Source: WHSW01 sp963749365
Lineage (GTDB): Bacteria; Actinomycetota; Thermoleophilia; Solirubrobacterales; 70-9
Reading direction: 5' to 3'
Length of the DNA stretch: 64,000 nucleotides
NCBI GenBank assembly: GCA_963749365.1
Contig: CAVVME010000003.1
Span: 868,001 to 932,000 of the forward strand
This document shows, in pieces, positions 25,158 to 33,576 of this stretch. Each line of letters starts with the position of its first letter. Within the stretch, counting starts at the first letter, position 1. The notes under the pieces were generated by a model. It was given only the letters and a program-made list of their open reading frames with translations, did no database searches and was not told where the DNA came from. A program made the position numbers and the translations under genes.

Positions 25158-25222
25158 AGGTCTCGCACGAGACGGCCGATAGCTGGCTCTAGCCCAGTCC
25201 CACGGCATCGGAAGGAAGCCCA

Positions 25223-25861
25223 ATGCGCTCAACTCGACTCACCTACTCGAACATCGTCTCCACCCTGGCCCTGTTCCTGGCGCTGACCGGAGGCGTCGTC
25301 TACGCCGCCCAGAAGATCGGCACCAAGAGCCTTAAGCGCCACGCGGTGAGCGCCAAGAAGCTCGCTCCCGACTCGGTCAAGGAGGGCAAGCTCCTCGACG
25401 GCGCGGTCGGCACCGCGAAGCTCCGCGACGAGGCGGTCACGTCGGACAAGCAGGCCTTCCCGGTCTTCTACGTCGCCGAGCCGACAGGCGGCTCCGCTCC
25501 GGTGAGCTCGGGTCCGCCGCAGCCCTACCCGCTCGAGGGCGCGACCTGGCAGCAGGAGCCCGGCGCGGTCCAGGTCGTCTTCGGTGAGGCCGAGGGGACG
25601 ATCGCCTACGACGGCGATGGGTCCGGGCAGTGCCAGGTCTTCTTCGACGTCCGGCTTAACGGCCAGCAGCTCGGCGGCGGTCAGATCAGCACCGGATCGA
25701 CCACGCCGGAGGAAGTGACGGCGAGCCTCGGCGCCCAGCCGACCGTCGACCCCGAGACCCTGACTGACGTCGAGATGACGATTCAGATCGGTTCCAACGG
25801 CGACTGCGAGGGCGGCTCCACGATCGACTCCTCGCGGTTCAAGATCCTCAACTTCGGCTAG
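25223..25861 (+). CDS. Secreted protein of a Solirubrobacterales-type family
   Basis: A 212-residue exported protein. The N-terminus RLTYSNIVSTLALFLALTGGVVYAA is a signal or anchor segment seen in many similar thermoleophilian proteins, followed by short repeats of the type SLKRHAVSAKKLAPDSVKEGKL...GTAKLRDEAV, which resemble a beta-solenoid-like linker. The C-terminal ~130 residues form a Gly- and acid-rich beta domain with two cysteines (GQCQVFF and GDCEGG) likely disulphide-linked. The function of the family is unknown. GGAAGGAAG precedes the ATG, and a strong hairpin lies just after the stop. Confidence 0.65.
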   Translation: MRSTRLTYSNIVSTLALFLALTGGVVYAAQKIGTKSLKRHAVSAKKLAPDSVKEGKLLDGAVGTAKLRDEAVTSDKQAFPVFYVAEPTGGSAPVSSGPPQPYPLEGATWQQEPGAVQVVFGEAEGTIAYDGDGSGQCQVFFDVRLNGQQLGGGQISTGSTTPEEVTASLGAQPTVDPETLTDVEMTIQIGSNGDCEGGSTIDSSRFKILNFG

Positions 25862-25884
25862 CCGGGGAACGCTGCGCGCAGAAG

Positions 25885-25916
25885 ACCGGCCCGGCGTCCG
25901 CTGACGCCGGGCCGGT
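25885..25916. terminator. Bidirectional hairpin terminator
   Basis: A perfect 14-bp stem (ACCGGCCCGGCGTC pairing with GACGCCGGGCCGGT) with a CGCT loop lies between the convergent genes ending at 25861 and 25948. It lacks a U-tract, as is common in high-GC genomes. Confidence 0.75.
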
Positions 25917-25947
25917 CGTGCGCGTGGGTGTGGGCAGCGCGCCTCGC

Positions 25948-26376
25948 TCAGACCCCTTGCGAGGCGGCCGGAACCTGGCCCGGAGCGCGCGGGCGGTCGC
26001 GGCGTACGGCGCCTGACCCCGCGGCGAACAGAGCGGCGGCGAGCAGGCCGGCGCCCGCGCCGATCGCGGCGTCGCCCCAGTCGAAGCCGTCACCCCGCGG
26101 CGCGGCCTCGGGTGCTTGCTCGGCGACGAACTGCGTCGCCTGGCCCGGGTCGCGTCGCAGCGCCTCGGTGCCGACCTCGGCGACGAACGGCGTCGCCGCG
26201 CTCGGCGAGCGGGGCAGGCGGGGGATGAACGCGGACTCCGGCGGATCGGCGGGCGCCGCGGTCTCGCCACCGTCGCCGGTGGTGGTGTAGGCGCCGGCTG
26301 CCGTCGGCCCGGCGGCGGCGATCACGACGGCGACCAGGGCGGCGGCGGAGAGGCGGGTCTTGGTCGAGGTGTTCAT
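25948..26376 (-). CDS. Small secreted/membrane-anchored protein
   Basis: A 142-residue protein of unknown function. It has a signal peptide (AAALVAVVIAAAGPTAAGAY), an extracytoplasmic Ala/Pro/Thr-rich stretch with several proline pairs, and a hydrophobic segment near residues 107-125 (AAIGAGAGLLAAALFAAG) that ends in basic residues (VRRDRPRAPGQ), as in a C-terminal membrane anchor. This type-I layout, with the charged end inside, is common for small envelope proteins. AGGAGG precedes the ATG at 26376. It is divergent from the damaged Crp-type gene, with a 147-bp shared intergenic region. Confidence 0.6.
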   Translation of the reverse strand: MNTSTKTRLSAAALVAVVIAAAGPTAAGAYTTTGDGGETAAPADPPESAFIPRLPRSPSAATPFVAEVGTEALRRDPGQATQFVAEQAPEAAPRGDGFDWGDAAIGAGAGLLAAALFAAGSGAVRRDRPRAPGQVPAASQGV

Positions 26377-26510
26377 CTGCTCCTCCTTGGAGGTCGGGGC
26401 GGTTGATCGAGTCACCGTCACCGTAGGCGCGCCAGGAGCTCGCGACCACGCATTCCTGCACCCCGCCTCTGTGCATTTCTGCACCTACGTGCTGGACGGA
26501 ATCAATCGTC

Positions 26511-26516
26511 TAGGTT
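26511..26516 (+). promoter_or_regulatory. -10 box of the Crp-type regulator
   Basis: TAGGTT ends 7 nt before the ATG at 26524 with no ribosome-binding site between, matching the leaderless pattern seen elsewhere in the window. Confidence 0.5.
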
Positions 26517-26523
26517 CAGGGCC

Positions 26524-27199
26524 ATGCCCCGAGAGCCGGCGCCACCCGCGAGCGTGCTCGACCTGCTCGACGAGGCGGATCGCCGCGAGCTGGAGCGCCG
26601 CGGCGGGCGGCGGCGGTTCAAGGCCGGCTCGACGCTGATGCACGAGGGAAGCCGCGGCGCCGAGGTGCTGATGCTGGTCAGCGGCAGGGTCAAGGCCTCG
26701 GTCACGAACGCCGACGGACGCGAGGTGGTGCTCGGGTTCGGAGGGCCCGGCGATCTGGTCGGCGAGCTGGCGCTGATCGACGATCGGGCGCGCTCGAGCA
26801 CCGTCGAGGCGCTGGAGGAGGTCGAGGCGATCGCCGTCTCGGCGCCGGACTTCCGCGCCCTGCTGGCGCGGCCGGGATTCGCCGGCGCGCTGCTGCGCAG
26901 CCTCGCCCAGCGCTTCCGCGACGTTGACCGGCAGGCGGATCGAGTTCGCCTCCGCGCAGACCCACGGACGGGTCGCGGCGCGGCTGCTCGAGCTCGCCGA
27001 TCGACACGGCGAGCCGGACGGGGAGGCGATCGTGATCACCCTGCCGATCTCCCAGGAGGAGCTCGCCGGCTGGACCGGGTCCTCACGCGAGGCGGTCGCC
27101 AAGGCCCTCGCCACGTTGCGAGACCTCGACCTGATCCGGACCGAGCGCCGGCGGATCACGGTGCTCGATGCGGCGGGCCTGATGCGCCAATCCGCCTGA
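26524..27199 (+). pseudogene. Crp/Fnr-family transcriptional regulator with a frameshift
   Basis: The first frame encodes a cyclic-nucleotide-binding domain: FKAGSTLMHEGSRGAEVLMLVSGRVKAS, then the phosphate-binding cassette region GDLVGELALIDDRARSSTVEALE, and the dimerisation helix LLRSLAQRFRDVDR. The Crp winged-helix domain (FASAQTHGRVAARLLELADRHG ... ISQEELAGWTGSSREAVAKALATL) is complete but lies in the next frame. The two join if one base is removed near 26930-26942 (a GG in CGGCAGGCGG). As written, the first frame would run on to 27255 without a DNA-binding domain. Either the gene is broken or the sequence has a one-base error. The cyclase-domain protein 16 bp downstream would be a natural partner. 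Confidence 0.8.
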
Positions 27200-27214
27200 G
27201 CGGCCAGACTGCCC

Positions 27215-30200
27215 TTGGTGCTCTGCCCAACCTGCGAGGCCGAGAACCGGGATGACGCCCGCTTCTGCCGCGCCTGCGGCGCCAGGCTGGCGCTCGCCTG
27301 CCCAAGCTGCGGCGCCGCCCGCGAGCCCGGCCAGGAGTTCTGCGACCAGTGCGGGGTCGCGCTCGCGGTGCCGGCGGCGGCCGACCCGGAGCCCGAGCTG
27401 CGAGTCGCCTCGGTGCTGTTCGTCGATCTGGTCGGCTACACGAGCCTCTCCGAGTCCCGCGACGCCGAGGACGTCCGCGACCTGCTGAGCCGCTACTTCG
27501 AGCAGGCGCGGGCGATCATCGACCGCTATGGAGGCGCGGTCGACAAGTTCATCGGCGACGCGGTGATGGCCGTCTGGGGGGTGCCGGTCGCCCGTGGGGA
27601 CGATGCGGAGCGGGCGGTCCGCGCCGGGATCGAGCTGGTCGACGCGGTGGCCGCCTTCGGCGAGCGCTTCGACGCGCCTGAGCTGCGCGCGCGGGCCGGC
27701 GTCGCAACCGGCCAGGTCGCCGCGCTGCCCAATCCGGGCGAGGGCATGGTGGTCGGCGACCGGGTCAACATCGCCTCCCGGGCCCAGGCAACCGCGGAGC
27801 CGGGCACCCTGCTCGTCGACGAGACCACGCGTCAGGTCGCCGCGGCGGCGATCGCCTTCGAGGACGCCGGCGAGCACGCGGTCAAGGGCAAGGCGGAGCC
27901 GCTGCGCTTGTTCCGGGCTCTGAGGGTGGTTGCCGGCATTGCCGGGTCCCAGCGCAGCTCGGCGCTCGAGGCGCCGTTCGTCGGTCGGGCCTCCGAGCTG
28001 CGCCTGGTCAAGGATCTCTTCCACGCCTCGGTCGACCGCGGCGTCGCCAGGCTGGTCGGGATCTCGGGTCCGGCGGGTATCGGCAAGACGCGGCTCGGCT
28101 CGGAGCTCTCGAACTACGTCGACGGGCTCGCCTATGACGTGCTCTGGCATTCGGGGCGGTGCCTGTCGTTCGGCGAAGGCGTCGCCTACTGGGCGCTGGC
28201 CGAGATCGTCCGTCAGCGACTCGGGGTCGCCGAGGACGCATCGGAGAACGAGGCGGTCTCCCGGCTCACCGAGGGGCTCGATCGCTGGATCTCCGATCCG
28301 GACGAGCGCCGCCGCCTTCGCCCCGCGCTGGGAGCGCTGATCGGGATCGCCGAACCCGCCCTCGAGCGCGCCGAGCTGTTCGCGTCATGGCGGCTGTTCC
28401 TCGAGCGCCTCTCCGAGCATCACCCGGTTGCGCTGCTGTTCGAAGACATGCAATGGGCGGACGAGGAGCTGCTCGACTTCGTCGAGGGGCTGCTCAAGTG
28501 GTCGGCCGAGCATCCGATCTTCATCTGCACCTTCGCCCGACCCGAGCTCGCCGAGCGCCGGCCCGGCTGGCCGGCCGGGGTCGCCAACGCGACTTCGCTG
28601 CTGCTCGCGCCGCTCGTCCCGGAGGCGACGACCGAGCTGCTCGAGGGGCTGGTGACCCTGCCGGTCCCGGCGCTGCGCCGGATCGTCGCCCAGGCTGAGG
28701 GGATGCCGCTGTACGCGGTGGAGACGGTGCGCGCGCTCGCCGACCGGGGAGTGCTCGTCCAGCGCGACGAGCGGCTCGAACCGGCCGCCGAGATCGGCGA
28801 GCTCGATGTGCCGGCGAGCCTGCACTCGCTGCTTTCGGCGCGCATCGACGCGCTCTCGCCGCCCGAGCGCGAGCTGGTCAAGGCGATGGCCGTGTTCGGC
28901 TCGCGCTTCCCGCGCGCGAGCGCCGCGGCGCTCGCGGACCTGCCGGAGGACCGCCTCGACGACGTGCTCGCCTCGCTCGTCGGGCGAGAGATCCTCGCGA
29001 TCCGCACCGACCCGCTCTCCCCCGAGCGTGGCCAGTACGCCTTCGCCCAGGGCATGCTGCGCACGGTCGCCTACGAGATGATCGGCAAGCGGGAGCGCAA
29101 GCCCAAGCACCTGGCCGCCGCCGAGCACCTGCGCACGACCTTCCCGAACCAGGGCGAGGAGGTAGCCGAGGTGATCGCCGCGCACCTGCTCGGCGCCTAC
29201 CGGGCGGCCGCCGGCGATCCCGACGAGGCGGCGCTGCGCGAGCGCGCCAGCGCCGCCCTGCGCCTGGCCGCACAGCGCGCGGCCACGGTCGGCGGCCTCG
29301 ACGCCGCCGAGCGCGCCCTGCGGACGGCGATCGAGCTCGCCGGCGACGATCACGAGCGGGCCGAGCTGCGCGAGGAGGCCGGGCAGACGGCGCTCAACGC
29401 TGGTCGCTTCGAGGCGGCCCTGGAGCTGTTCGAGCGCGCGTCCGCCGACCACGCCGCGGCCGGGCGCGACCGCGCGGCGGCGCGGCTCGCCGGGTCGATC
29501 GGTTACCTGCGAGGCCGCCTCGGCCACGACGAGGAGGCGATCGCGGCCATGCGCGAGGCGCTCGAGCTGCTCGGCGACGATCGGCTCGATCCCGACGTAG
29601 CCGCAATCAACTGCGAGATCGGTCGTGCGCTGCTGTTCACGGGCCGCCCGGAGGAGGCGGGCGCGGCGATCGAGCGCGCCCTCGCGGCCGCCGAGGCGCT
29701 TGAGCTACCGGAGCTGACCTGCCGGGCGATGGATCGCAAGGCGATCCACCTCGAGTACCAGGGCCGCTTCGAGGAAGCGTTGGCGCTGCACGAAGGCGCG
29801 GTCGCGATCGGTGAGCGCCACCGGGTGCCGCGGCGCCACCTCGCGCTCGGCAACGCCGCCGTGCTCAGGCTCACCCAGGACCTCGCGGGAGCGACCGAGG
29901 CCTGCGAGGCGGCCTTGGCAGCCGCCCGGCGAGCCGGGGACCGGGCGGGCGAGAGCATCGCGATCTGCAACCTGATGACGGCAAAGCTGGTCTCGGGAGA
30001 GTGGGACGAGGTGGCTGCGCTCGGCGAGCGGGCGCTTGCCGAGGAACCTGACAGGCCCGATTTCGAGTACATCGAACAGCAGCTCGGGCTGCTCAGGGTC
30101 CACCGTGGCGAGCTCGCGGCAGCGCGCTCCAATCTCGAGCGGATGGCCGCGCTCGAGGGCAGCGACGACGTCGAGGCCCGCCATTGCCTCGCCACGCTCG

Positions 30201-30739
30201 ACGGCCTACTGGCATGCGCGGAAGGCGATCCCGAGCGGGGTCTCGAGCTGCTCGCGCGAACGACGCGCGAAGGCTTCGTCAGCCAGGGCGCCTCCAGCGA
30301 GAGCGTGCGGATCGCCTGGCCCGAGGCGGTCGGAGCGGCGCTCGCCCTCGGGCGAGTCGATGCCGCGCGAAACATCGTCGGCCTGCTCGCCGAGCGGCCC
30401 CGGGGCCTGGTCGCGCCGTTGCTGCGCGCCGAGCTCGAGCGTGCCAGGGCATTGCTCGCCGTGCTCGACGGCGACGAGGTGCTGGCTGAGCGCAGCTTCG
30501 CGACCGCGCTCGACGACTTCGCCCAGCTCGGGTACCCGTTCTGGCACGCCCGTGCGACCAACGACCTTGCCGGATCGCTGATCGAGCGCGGTCGCGGCGA
30601 CGAGGCGGCGGCGCTGCTCACGCCGGCCGCCGAGGCGCTGACCACGCTCGGGGCCCAACCCGAGCTCGATCGCAGCCGCGACCTGATCGCGCAAGCGCGC
30701 GAGTCCGCGGCAGGACAGCCCACCGCCGATTCGCGGTGA
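27215..30739 (+). CDS. Zinc-ribbon/class III nucleotidyl cyclase/AAA ATPase/TPR protein
   Basis: A 1174-residue multidomain protein. Residues 1-50 hold a double zinc ribbon of four CxxC pairs (CPTC, CRAC, CPSC, CDQC). Residues ~62-240 are a class III cyclase homology domain with both metal-binding aspartates (VLFVDLVGYTS and DKFIGDAVMAVWG) and VVGDRVNIASRAQ. Next is an AAA/STAND ATPase with Walker A ISGPAGIGKTRLG near residue 285 and LLFEDMQWADEEL as Walker B, then long C-terminal TPR-like helical repeats (RFEAALELFERASAD, RFEEALALHEGAVAIG). Such proteins may make cAMP or act as signal-driven regulators. The start could be TTG 27215 or GTG 27218. It follows a cyclic-nucleotide-binding regulator in one probable transcript. 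Confidence 0.85.
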   Translation: MVLCPTCEAENRDDARFCRACGARLALACPSCGAAREPGQEFCDQCGVALAVPAAADPEPELRVASVLFVDLVGYTSLSESRDAEDVRDLLSRYFEQARAIIDRYGGAVDKFIGDAVMAVWGVPVARGDDAERAVRAGIELVDAVAAFGERFDAPELRARAGVATGQVAALPNPGEGMVVGDRVNIASRAQATAEPGTLLVDETTRQVAAAAIAFEDAGEHAVKGKAEPLRLFRALRVVAGIAGSQRSSALEAPFVGRASELRLVKDLFHASVDRGVARLVGISGPAGIGKTRLGSELSNYVDGLAYDVLWHSGRCLSFGEGVAYWALAEIVRQRLGVAEDASENEAVSRLTEGLDRWISDPDERRRLRPALGALIGIAEPALERAELFASWRLFLERLSEHHPVALLFEDMQWADEELLDFVEGLLKWSAEHPIFICTFARPELAERRPGWPAGVANATSLLLAPLVPEATTELLEGLVTLPVPALRRIVAQAEGMPLYAVETVRALADRGVLVQRDERLEPAAEIGELDVPASLHSLLSARIDALSPPERELVKAMAVFGSRFPRASAAALADLPEDRLDDVLASLVGREILAIRTDPLSPERGQYAFAQGMLRTVAYEMIGKRERKPKHLAAAEHLRTTFPNQGEEVAEVIAAHLLGAYRAAAGDPDEAALRERASAALRLAAQRAATVGGLDAAERALRTAIELAGDDHERAELREEAGQTALNAGRFEAALELFERASADHAAAGRDRAAARLAGSIGYLRGRLGHDEEAIAAMREALELLGDDRLDPDVAAINCEIGRALLFTGRPEEAGAAIERALAAAEALELPELTCRAMDRKAIHLEYQGRFEEALALHEGAVAIGERHRVPRRHLALGNAAVLRLTQDLAGATEACEAALAAARRAGDRAGESIAICNLMTAKLVSGEWDEVAALGERALAEEPDRPDFEYIEQQLGLLRVHRGELAAARSNLERMAALEGSDDVEARHCLATLDGLLACAEGDPERGLELLARTTREGFVSQGASSESVRIAWPEAVGAALALGRVDAARNIVGLLAERPRGLVAPLLRAELERARALLAVLDGDEVLAERSFATALDDFAQLGYPFWHARATNDLAGSLIERGRGDEAAALLTPAAEALTTLGAQPELDRSRDLIAQARESAAGQPTADSR

Positions 30740-30741
30740 GC

Positions 30742-30775
30742 GGACTATTTCGACGGCATGCCGGTCGAAAAAGTC
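30742..30775. terminator. Hairpin terminator between convergent genes
   Basis: GGACT-a-TTTCGAC (30742-30754) pairs with GTCGAAA-a-AGTCC (30763-30775) around a short GC loop. It separates the large cyclase gene from the tiny Lys-rich gene on the other strand and may serve both. Confidence 0.55.
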
Positions 30776-30793
30776 CGTTCGGCGCGCGGTGAT

Positions 30794-30919
30794 CTAGGTG
30801 TGACGCTTGGTGTGGCGCTTGGCGGCCGGCTTCGTGGCGGCCGTGGAACGCTTCGCCCTGTTCTTGCCGGCGCTCTTGCCCGCGCCCTTCTTGCCCTTGC
30901 GCTCGTCCTTCTGGGGCAT
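30794..30919 (-). CDS. 41-residue Lys/Ala-rich basic protein
   Basis: A very small gene. An AAGGAGG ribosome-binding site (30926-30932, 6 bp upstream of the ATG) leads an ORF starting MPQKDERKGKKGAGKSAGKN and ending AKRHTKRHT, of which more than a third is Lys or Arg. The composition is that of histone-H1-like or ribosome-associated tails, so it probably binds DNA or RNA; no fold can be recognised. It lies downstream of and parallel to the surface-protein operon, with a 79-bp gap. A 100-residue protein of similar composition is encoded at 45578-45880. Confidence 0.6.
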   Translation of the reverse strand: MPQKDERKGKKGAGKSAGKNRAKRSTAATKPAAKRHTKRHT

Positions 30920-30998
30920 CGCTGCCCTCCTTCCGGTGGCCTCGGCCTACCGTAACCGCTTTCGTCGACCCGGCAGGACGGAGCGGTGGAGGCGTCGG

Positions 30999-32543
30999 TC
31001 AGCGGGAGGGGACGGCGCGCCGTGCCCTGACGGTCGAGACGCCGGCGCCGTAGGGATATCCCCCCTGCTTGCGCACCCGGGCACGGAACAGGTACCGGGT
31101 CGGGCGGCTCGTCTGCCCGAGCTTGTACCTGGTCCGATATCGGCACTTGTTGTCGGTCGTCGGGCTGCGGAAGACCTGCCATCTGCGCTTGCCGACCTTC
31201 GCCTGGATCTTCACGTCGCGGTTCGCGCACCCCGGCCCCGGCAGCTTGCCGCGGAAATGAAGCCGGTCGCCGGCCCGCACGGCGCCGGCGCGCTTGCCCG
31301 GCTTGACCTCGAAGGAAGGCCGGACGCTGGCTGCGGTCGAGAGCCCGTGACGGGCGAGGATCTCGTTGCCGAAGACGCGATGGAGAAAGACCTGGCGACT
31401 GGGCCCGGGCGGCAACTTCAGCCGGAAGCCGCCCTTGTCACCGGTGACCGCGGTGCGGGCGAGCGCGTAGGGCGCGCCGTCGCTGCGGACATGGGTGATC
31501 GCGCAGACGGTCGCTCCCGATACCCCTTCGCCGGCATCGGTCCGCAGCTTGCCCTTCAGCCGGACGCGGCGATCAGAGCGCACCCTGATCTTGTTCTTGC
31601 CGCCGGCGAACTGCGCCGAGAGCACCGAGCCGGAGCCGACCTCCGACTGCGGGCAGACGTCGTCGACGAACACCCGCTCTGTTGCGCAGGCGGAGTTCTC
31701 GACCCCGTCGAGCGCCAGGTCGGCGCCGCAGATCTCGAGCTCGTTGAGCCCGGTTGCGAACGGTTCCGCCGACGTCGCCAGCAGCTGCGTCCGAGTCACG
31801 CCTCCGGGGCACGGCTGCAGGGAGAGCGCGAAGTCACCGACGATGTCGCACGAGAGCGTGTCCGCGTCGACGGCGTCACCGTTGACGAGCACTTCGAGCG
31901 AGTGCACGCCGCTGCCCTGATCGGAGACCCCGAACTCGACGCTGGTCCCGCCGCGGACGGCAGCCTGTCTGAGGATCTGCCCGCCCGTGATCGAGACAGC
32001 GGGCTCCGATCGGTCGGCGGTGCGGAGGAGCACGTCCCTGACGGCGGCGGTCACGTCCGCGCCCCCCGAGCAGCTCCCGGCCTCGCAGGTGAGGCCGGCG
32101 CGGAAGGTTTCGAATTCGCCGGTGAGCTCGTCGGCCGGCTCCCAGGCGGCGCCCTGGGCGCCGAACTCGATCGCCTGCCCGTCGCCGGTGACGCCCGCCA
32201 GCGCGGCCTGATCCCCACCGCCGCCGACCAGCATCGCGGCGGCGTCGATCTCGGTGAACACGGTGCCTTCCGGTGCACTCCAGACCCAGCGTCCGAGGGC
32301 GCCGCTGGAGACGCTGCCGGCCGGGTGTGAGATCGCCAGGCCGTCGCCGGCGGCGCAGGCGGCGGTGAAGTCGTACTCGGAGCCGCTGCGGACGACGAAC
32401 GCCTCGCCCTGCACGGGGTTTATCGACTGATGGCACTGGGCAACGACGTAGCTGCCACCGGCCGCGGGCCCGGCCGAGAGCAGCATCGCGCCGCCGACGA
32501 CGATCAGCGCGCAAGCGGCCTTGGACGCGGCCCGGGTCAGCAT
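30999..32543 (-). CDS. Secreted beta-rich protein of the coupled surface operon
   Basis: A 514-residue exported protein of unknown function. After a signal peptide (ALIVVGGAMLLSAGPAAGG) there is an N-terminal domain with conserved Cys (VVAQCHQS, TAACAAGD, LTCEAGSCSGG), then Ig-like or beta-sandwich stretches (SVEFGVSDQGSGVHSLEVLVNG), and a C-terminal domain with VRLKGKLRTDAGEGVSGATVCAI and FRGKLPGPGCANRDVKIQAKVG, reminiscent of carboxypeptidase-regulatory-like or Big domains found in thermoleophilian secreted proteins. It is the last of four genes on the minus strand, and its ATG overlaps the stop of the previous gene by seven bases (ATGCTGA). Confidence 0.7.
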   Translation of the reverse strand: MLTRAASKAACALIVVGGAMLLSAGPAAGGSYVVAQCHQSINPVQGEAFVVRSGSEYDFTAACAAGDGLAISHPAGSVSSGALGRWVWSAPEGTVFTEIDAAAMLVGGGGDQAALAGVTGDGQAIEFGAQGAAWEPADELTGEFETFRAGLTCEAGSCSGGADVTAAVRDVLLRTADRSEPAVSITGGQILRQAAVRGGTSVEFGVSDQGSGVHSLEVLVNGDAVDADTLSCDIVGDFALSLQPCPGGVTRTQLLATSAEPFATGLNELEICGADLALDGVENSACATERVFVDDVCPQSEVGSGSVLSAQFAGGKNKIRVRSDRRVRLKGKLRTDAGEGVSGATVCAITHVRSDGAPYALARTAVTGDKGGFRLKLPPGPSRQVFLHRVFGNEILARHGLSTAASVRPSFEVKPGKRAGAVRAGDRLHFRGKLPGPGCANRDVKIQAKVGKRRWQVFRSPTTDNKCRYRTRYKLGQTSRPTRYLFRARVRKQGGYPYGAGVSTVRARRAVPSR

Positions 32544-33007
32544 TCGAAGCTGAAGCAGTCGGATGATCCGCCGCCGGATGACGGCGCCGGGGCCGGGGCG
32601 GGAGCCGGAGCCGGGGCCGGCGGTGCCGGCGCGGGCGCCGGCTGTGCCGCGGGCGCGGCGACCGGCGTCGGCTCGGCCGGCGCGGGCTCGGCCGGAGCCG
32701 GCTCTGCCGCGGGCGGCTCGGCGGCGGGCTCGGGCTGCGGATCGGGCTGCGGGGGCTGCTCCTGCGCTGCGGCGCGCCGCTCCTCTCGGCGTTGCTCGCG
32801 CCGCGCGGCCTGCTCGGCCTGCTCGCGCCGCTCGGCCCGCGCCTCGCGTCTCTCCGCGCGCGCCTCGCGGCGCTCCTTTGCGGCTCGATCCCCGGCCGGC
32901 GCGTTGGCCTGCTGTCCGGTGCCGAGGAAGCTCGGTCCCTGCGCCCGGTCATCCGCGTCGTCACTGACCACGGAGAAGAACAGGACGCCGGCGCCGATCA
33001 GCCCCAC
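32537..33007 (-). CDS. Membrane-anchored coiled-coil/PAP-rich protein with Cys tail
   Basis: A 156-residue protein. A short N-terminal hydrophobic segment (GLIGAGVLFFSVVS) is a likely membrane anchor. It is followed by a highly charged coiled coil (AAKERREARAERREARAERREQ), a Pro/Ala/Gln/Glu-rich flexible stretch (PQPDPQPEPAAEPPAAEP, then PAP repeats), a Gly/Ser linker and a conserved-looking C-terminal SSDCFSFEC with two cysteines. The layout suggests a stalk exposed beyond the membrane with a Cys-pair tip. The GTG at 33007 overlaps the previous gene's stop; the stretch upstream in this frame is not coding. Position in the coupled operon implies a shared structure with its neighbours. Function unknown. 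Confidence 0.65.
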   Translation of the reverse strand: MGLIGAGVLFFSVVSDDADDRAQGPSFLGTGQQANAPAGDRAAKERREARAERREARAERREQAEQAARREQRREERRAAAQEQPPQPDPQPEPAAEPPAAEPAPAEPAPAEPTPVAAPAAQPAPAPAPPAPAPAPAPAPAPSSGGGSSDCFSFEC

Positions 33008-33576
33008 AGCGAGTCCGGACTCGCCAGATGATCCGCGTCTTGCTGCGCCTCTCGGACCAGGACCGGCTCCGGCCGAAACTCCATGTCCGTGTTGGCCACC
33101 AGGGTCCCTGCGACCGCGCTGTCCACCTCGACCATCAGCTCGTCGAATCGCTTCCGCGCCCGGACCTCGGCCGCCGCCCTGGTCGGCGCGCGCATCCAGG
33201 TCGCGAGCCGCGGCTGTTGGGCGGCCAGGCGGACGAGCTCGGCGCGGAACTCGTGCAGGTAGCGCCAACCCCAGGGCTCGGCCCAGTCGACCAGTCTCGT
33301 CCCCTGCTCGAGGATCGAGCTCGCCTGGCGAAGGACCAGCGTCAGCAGGCAACCGTTCTCGTACAGGTTCGCAACCCGCCACGGCTGCCGCAGCCGCCCG
33401 CTCGCGTCGGGGCCGTAGCGCTCCCGCGCGAGGCGGGAGCGCGCGTCCTCGAGCCGCACCAGGGCGCGTCTCGACGCGGCCGAGGATTGCGGCTCCTCCG
33501 CCTCGACTCGAGTCAGCTCGTCCTTGATCGAGTTCACGGTCGCCGCACTTTCGGGCTCGGTCGCGCGCGTGGTCAT
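32998..33576 (-). CDS. Cytoplasmic helical protein of the coupled surface operon
   Basis: A 192-residue protein with no signal peptide or membrane segment; mostly amphipathic helices (SIKDELTRVEAEEPQSS, LVRLEDARSRLARERYG, RKRFDELMVEVDSAV). It resembles no family I recognise. The ATG lies inside the stop of the upstream gene (ATGA), and its stop overlaps the next gene's GTG, so its production is tied to two envelope proteins, which hints at a cytoplasmic partner or chaperone for them (inference). Confidence 0.6.
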   Translation of the reverse strand: MTTRATEPESAATVNSIKDELTRVEAEEPQSSAASRRALVRLEDARSRLARERYGPDASGRLRQPWRVANLYENGCLLTLVLRQASSILEQGTRLVDWAEPWGWRYLHEFRAELVRLAAQQPRLATWMRAPTRAAAEVRARKRFDELMVEVDSAVAGTLVANTDMEFRPEPVLVREAQQDADHLASPDSLWG

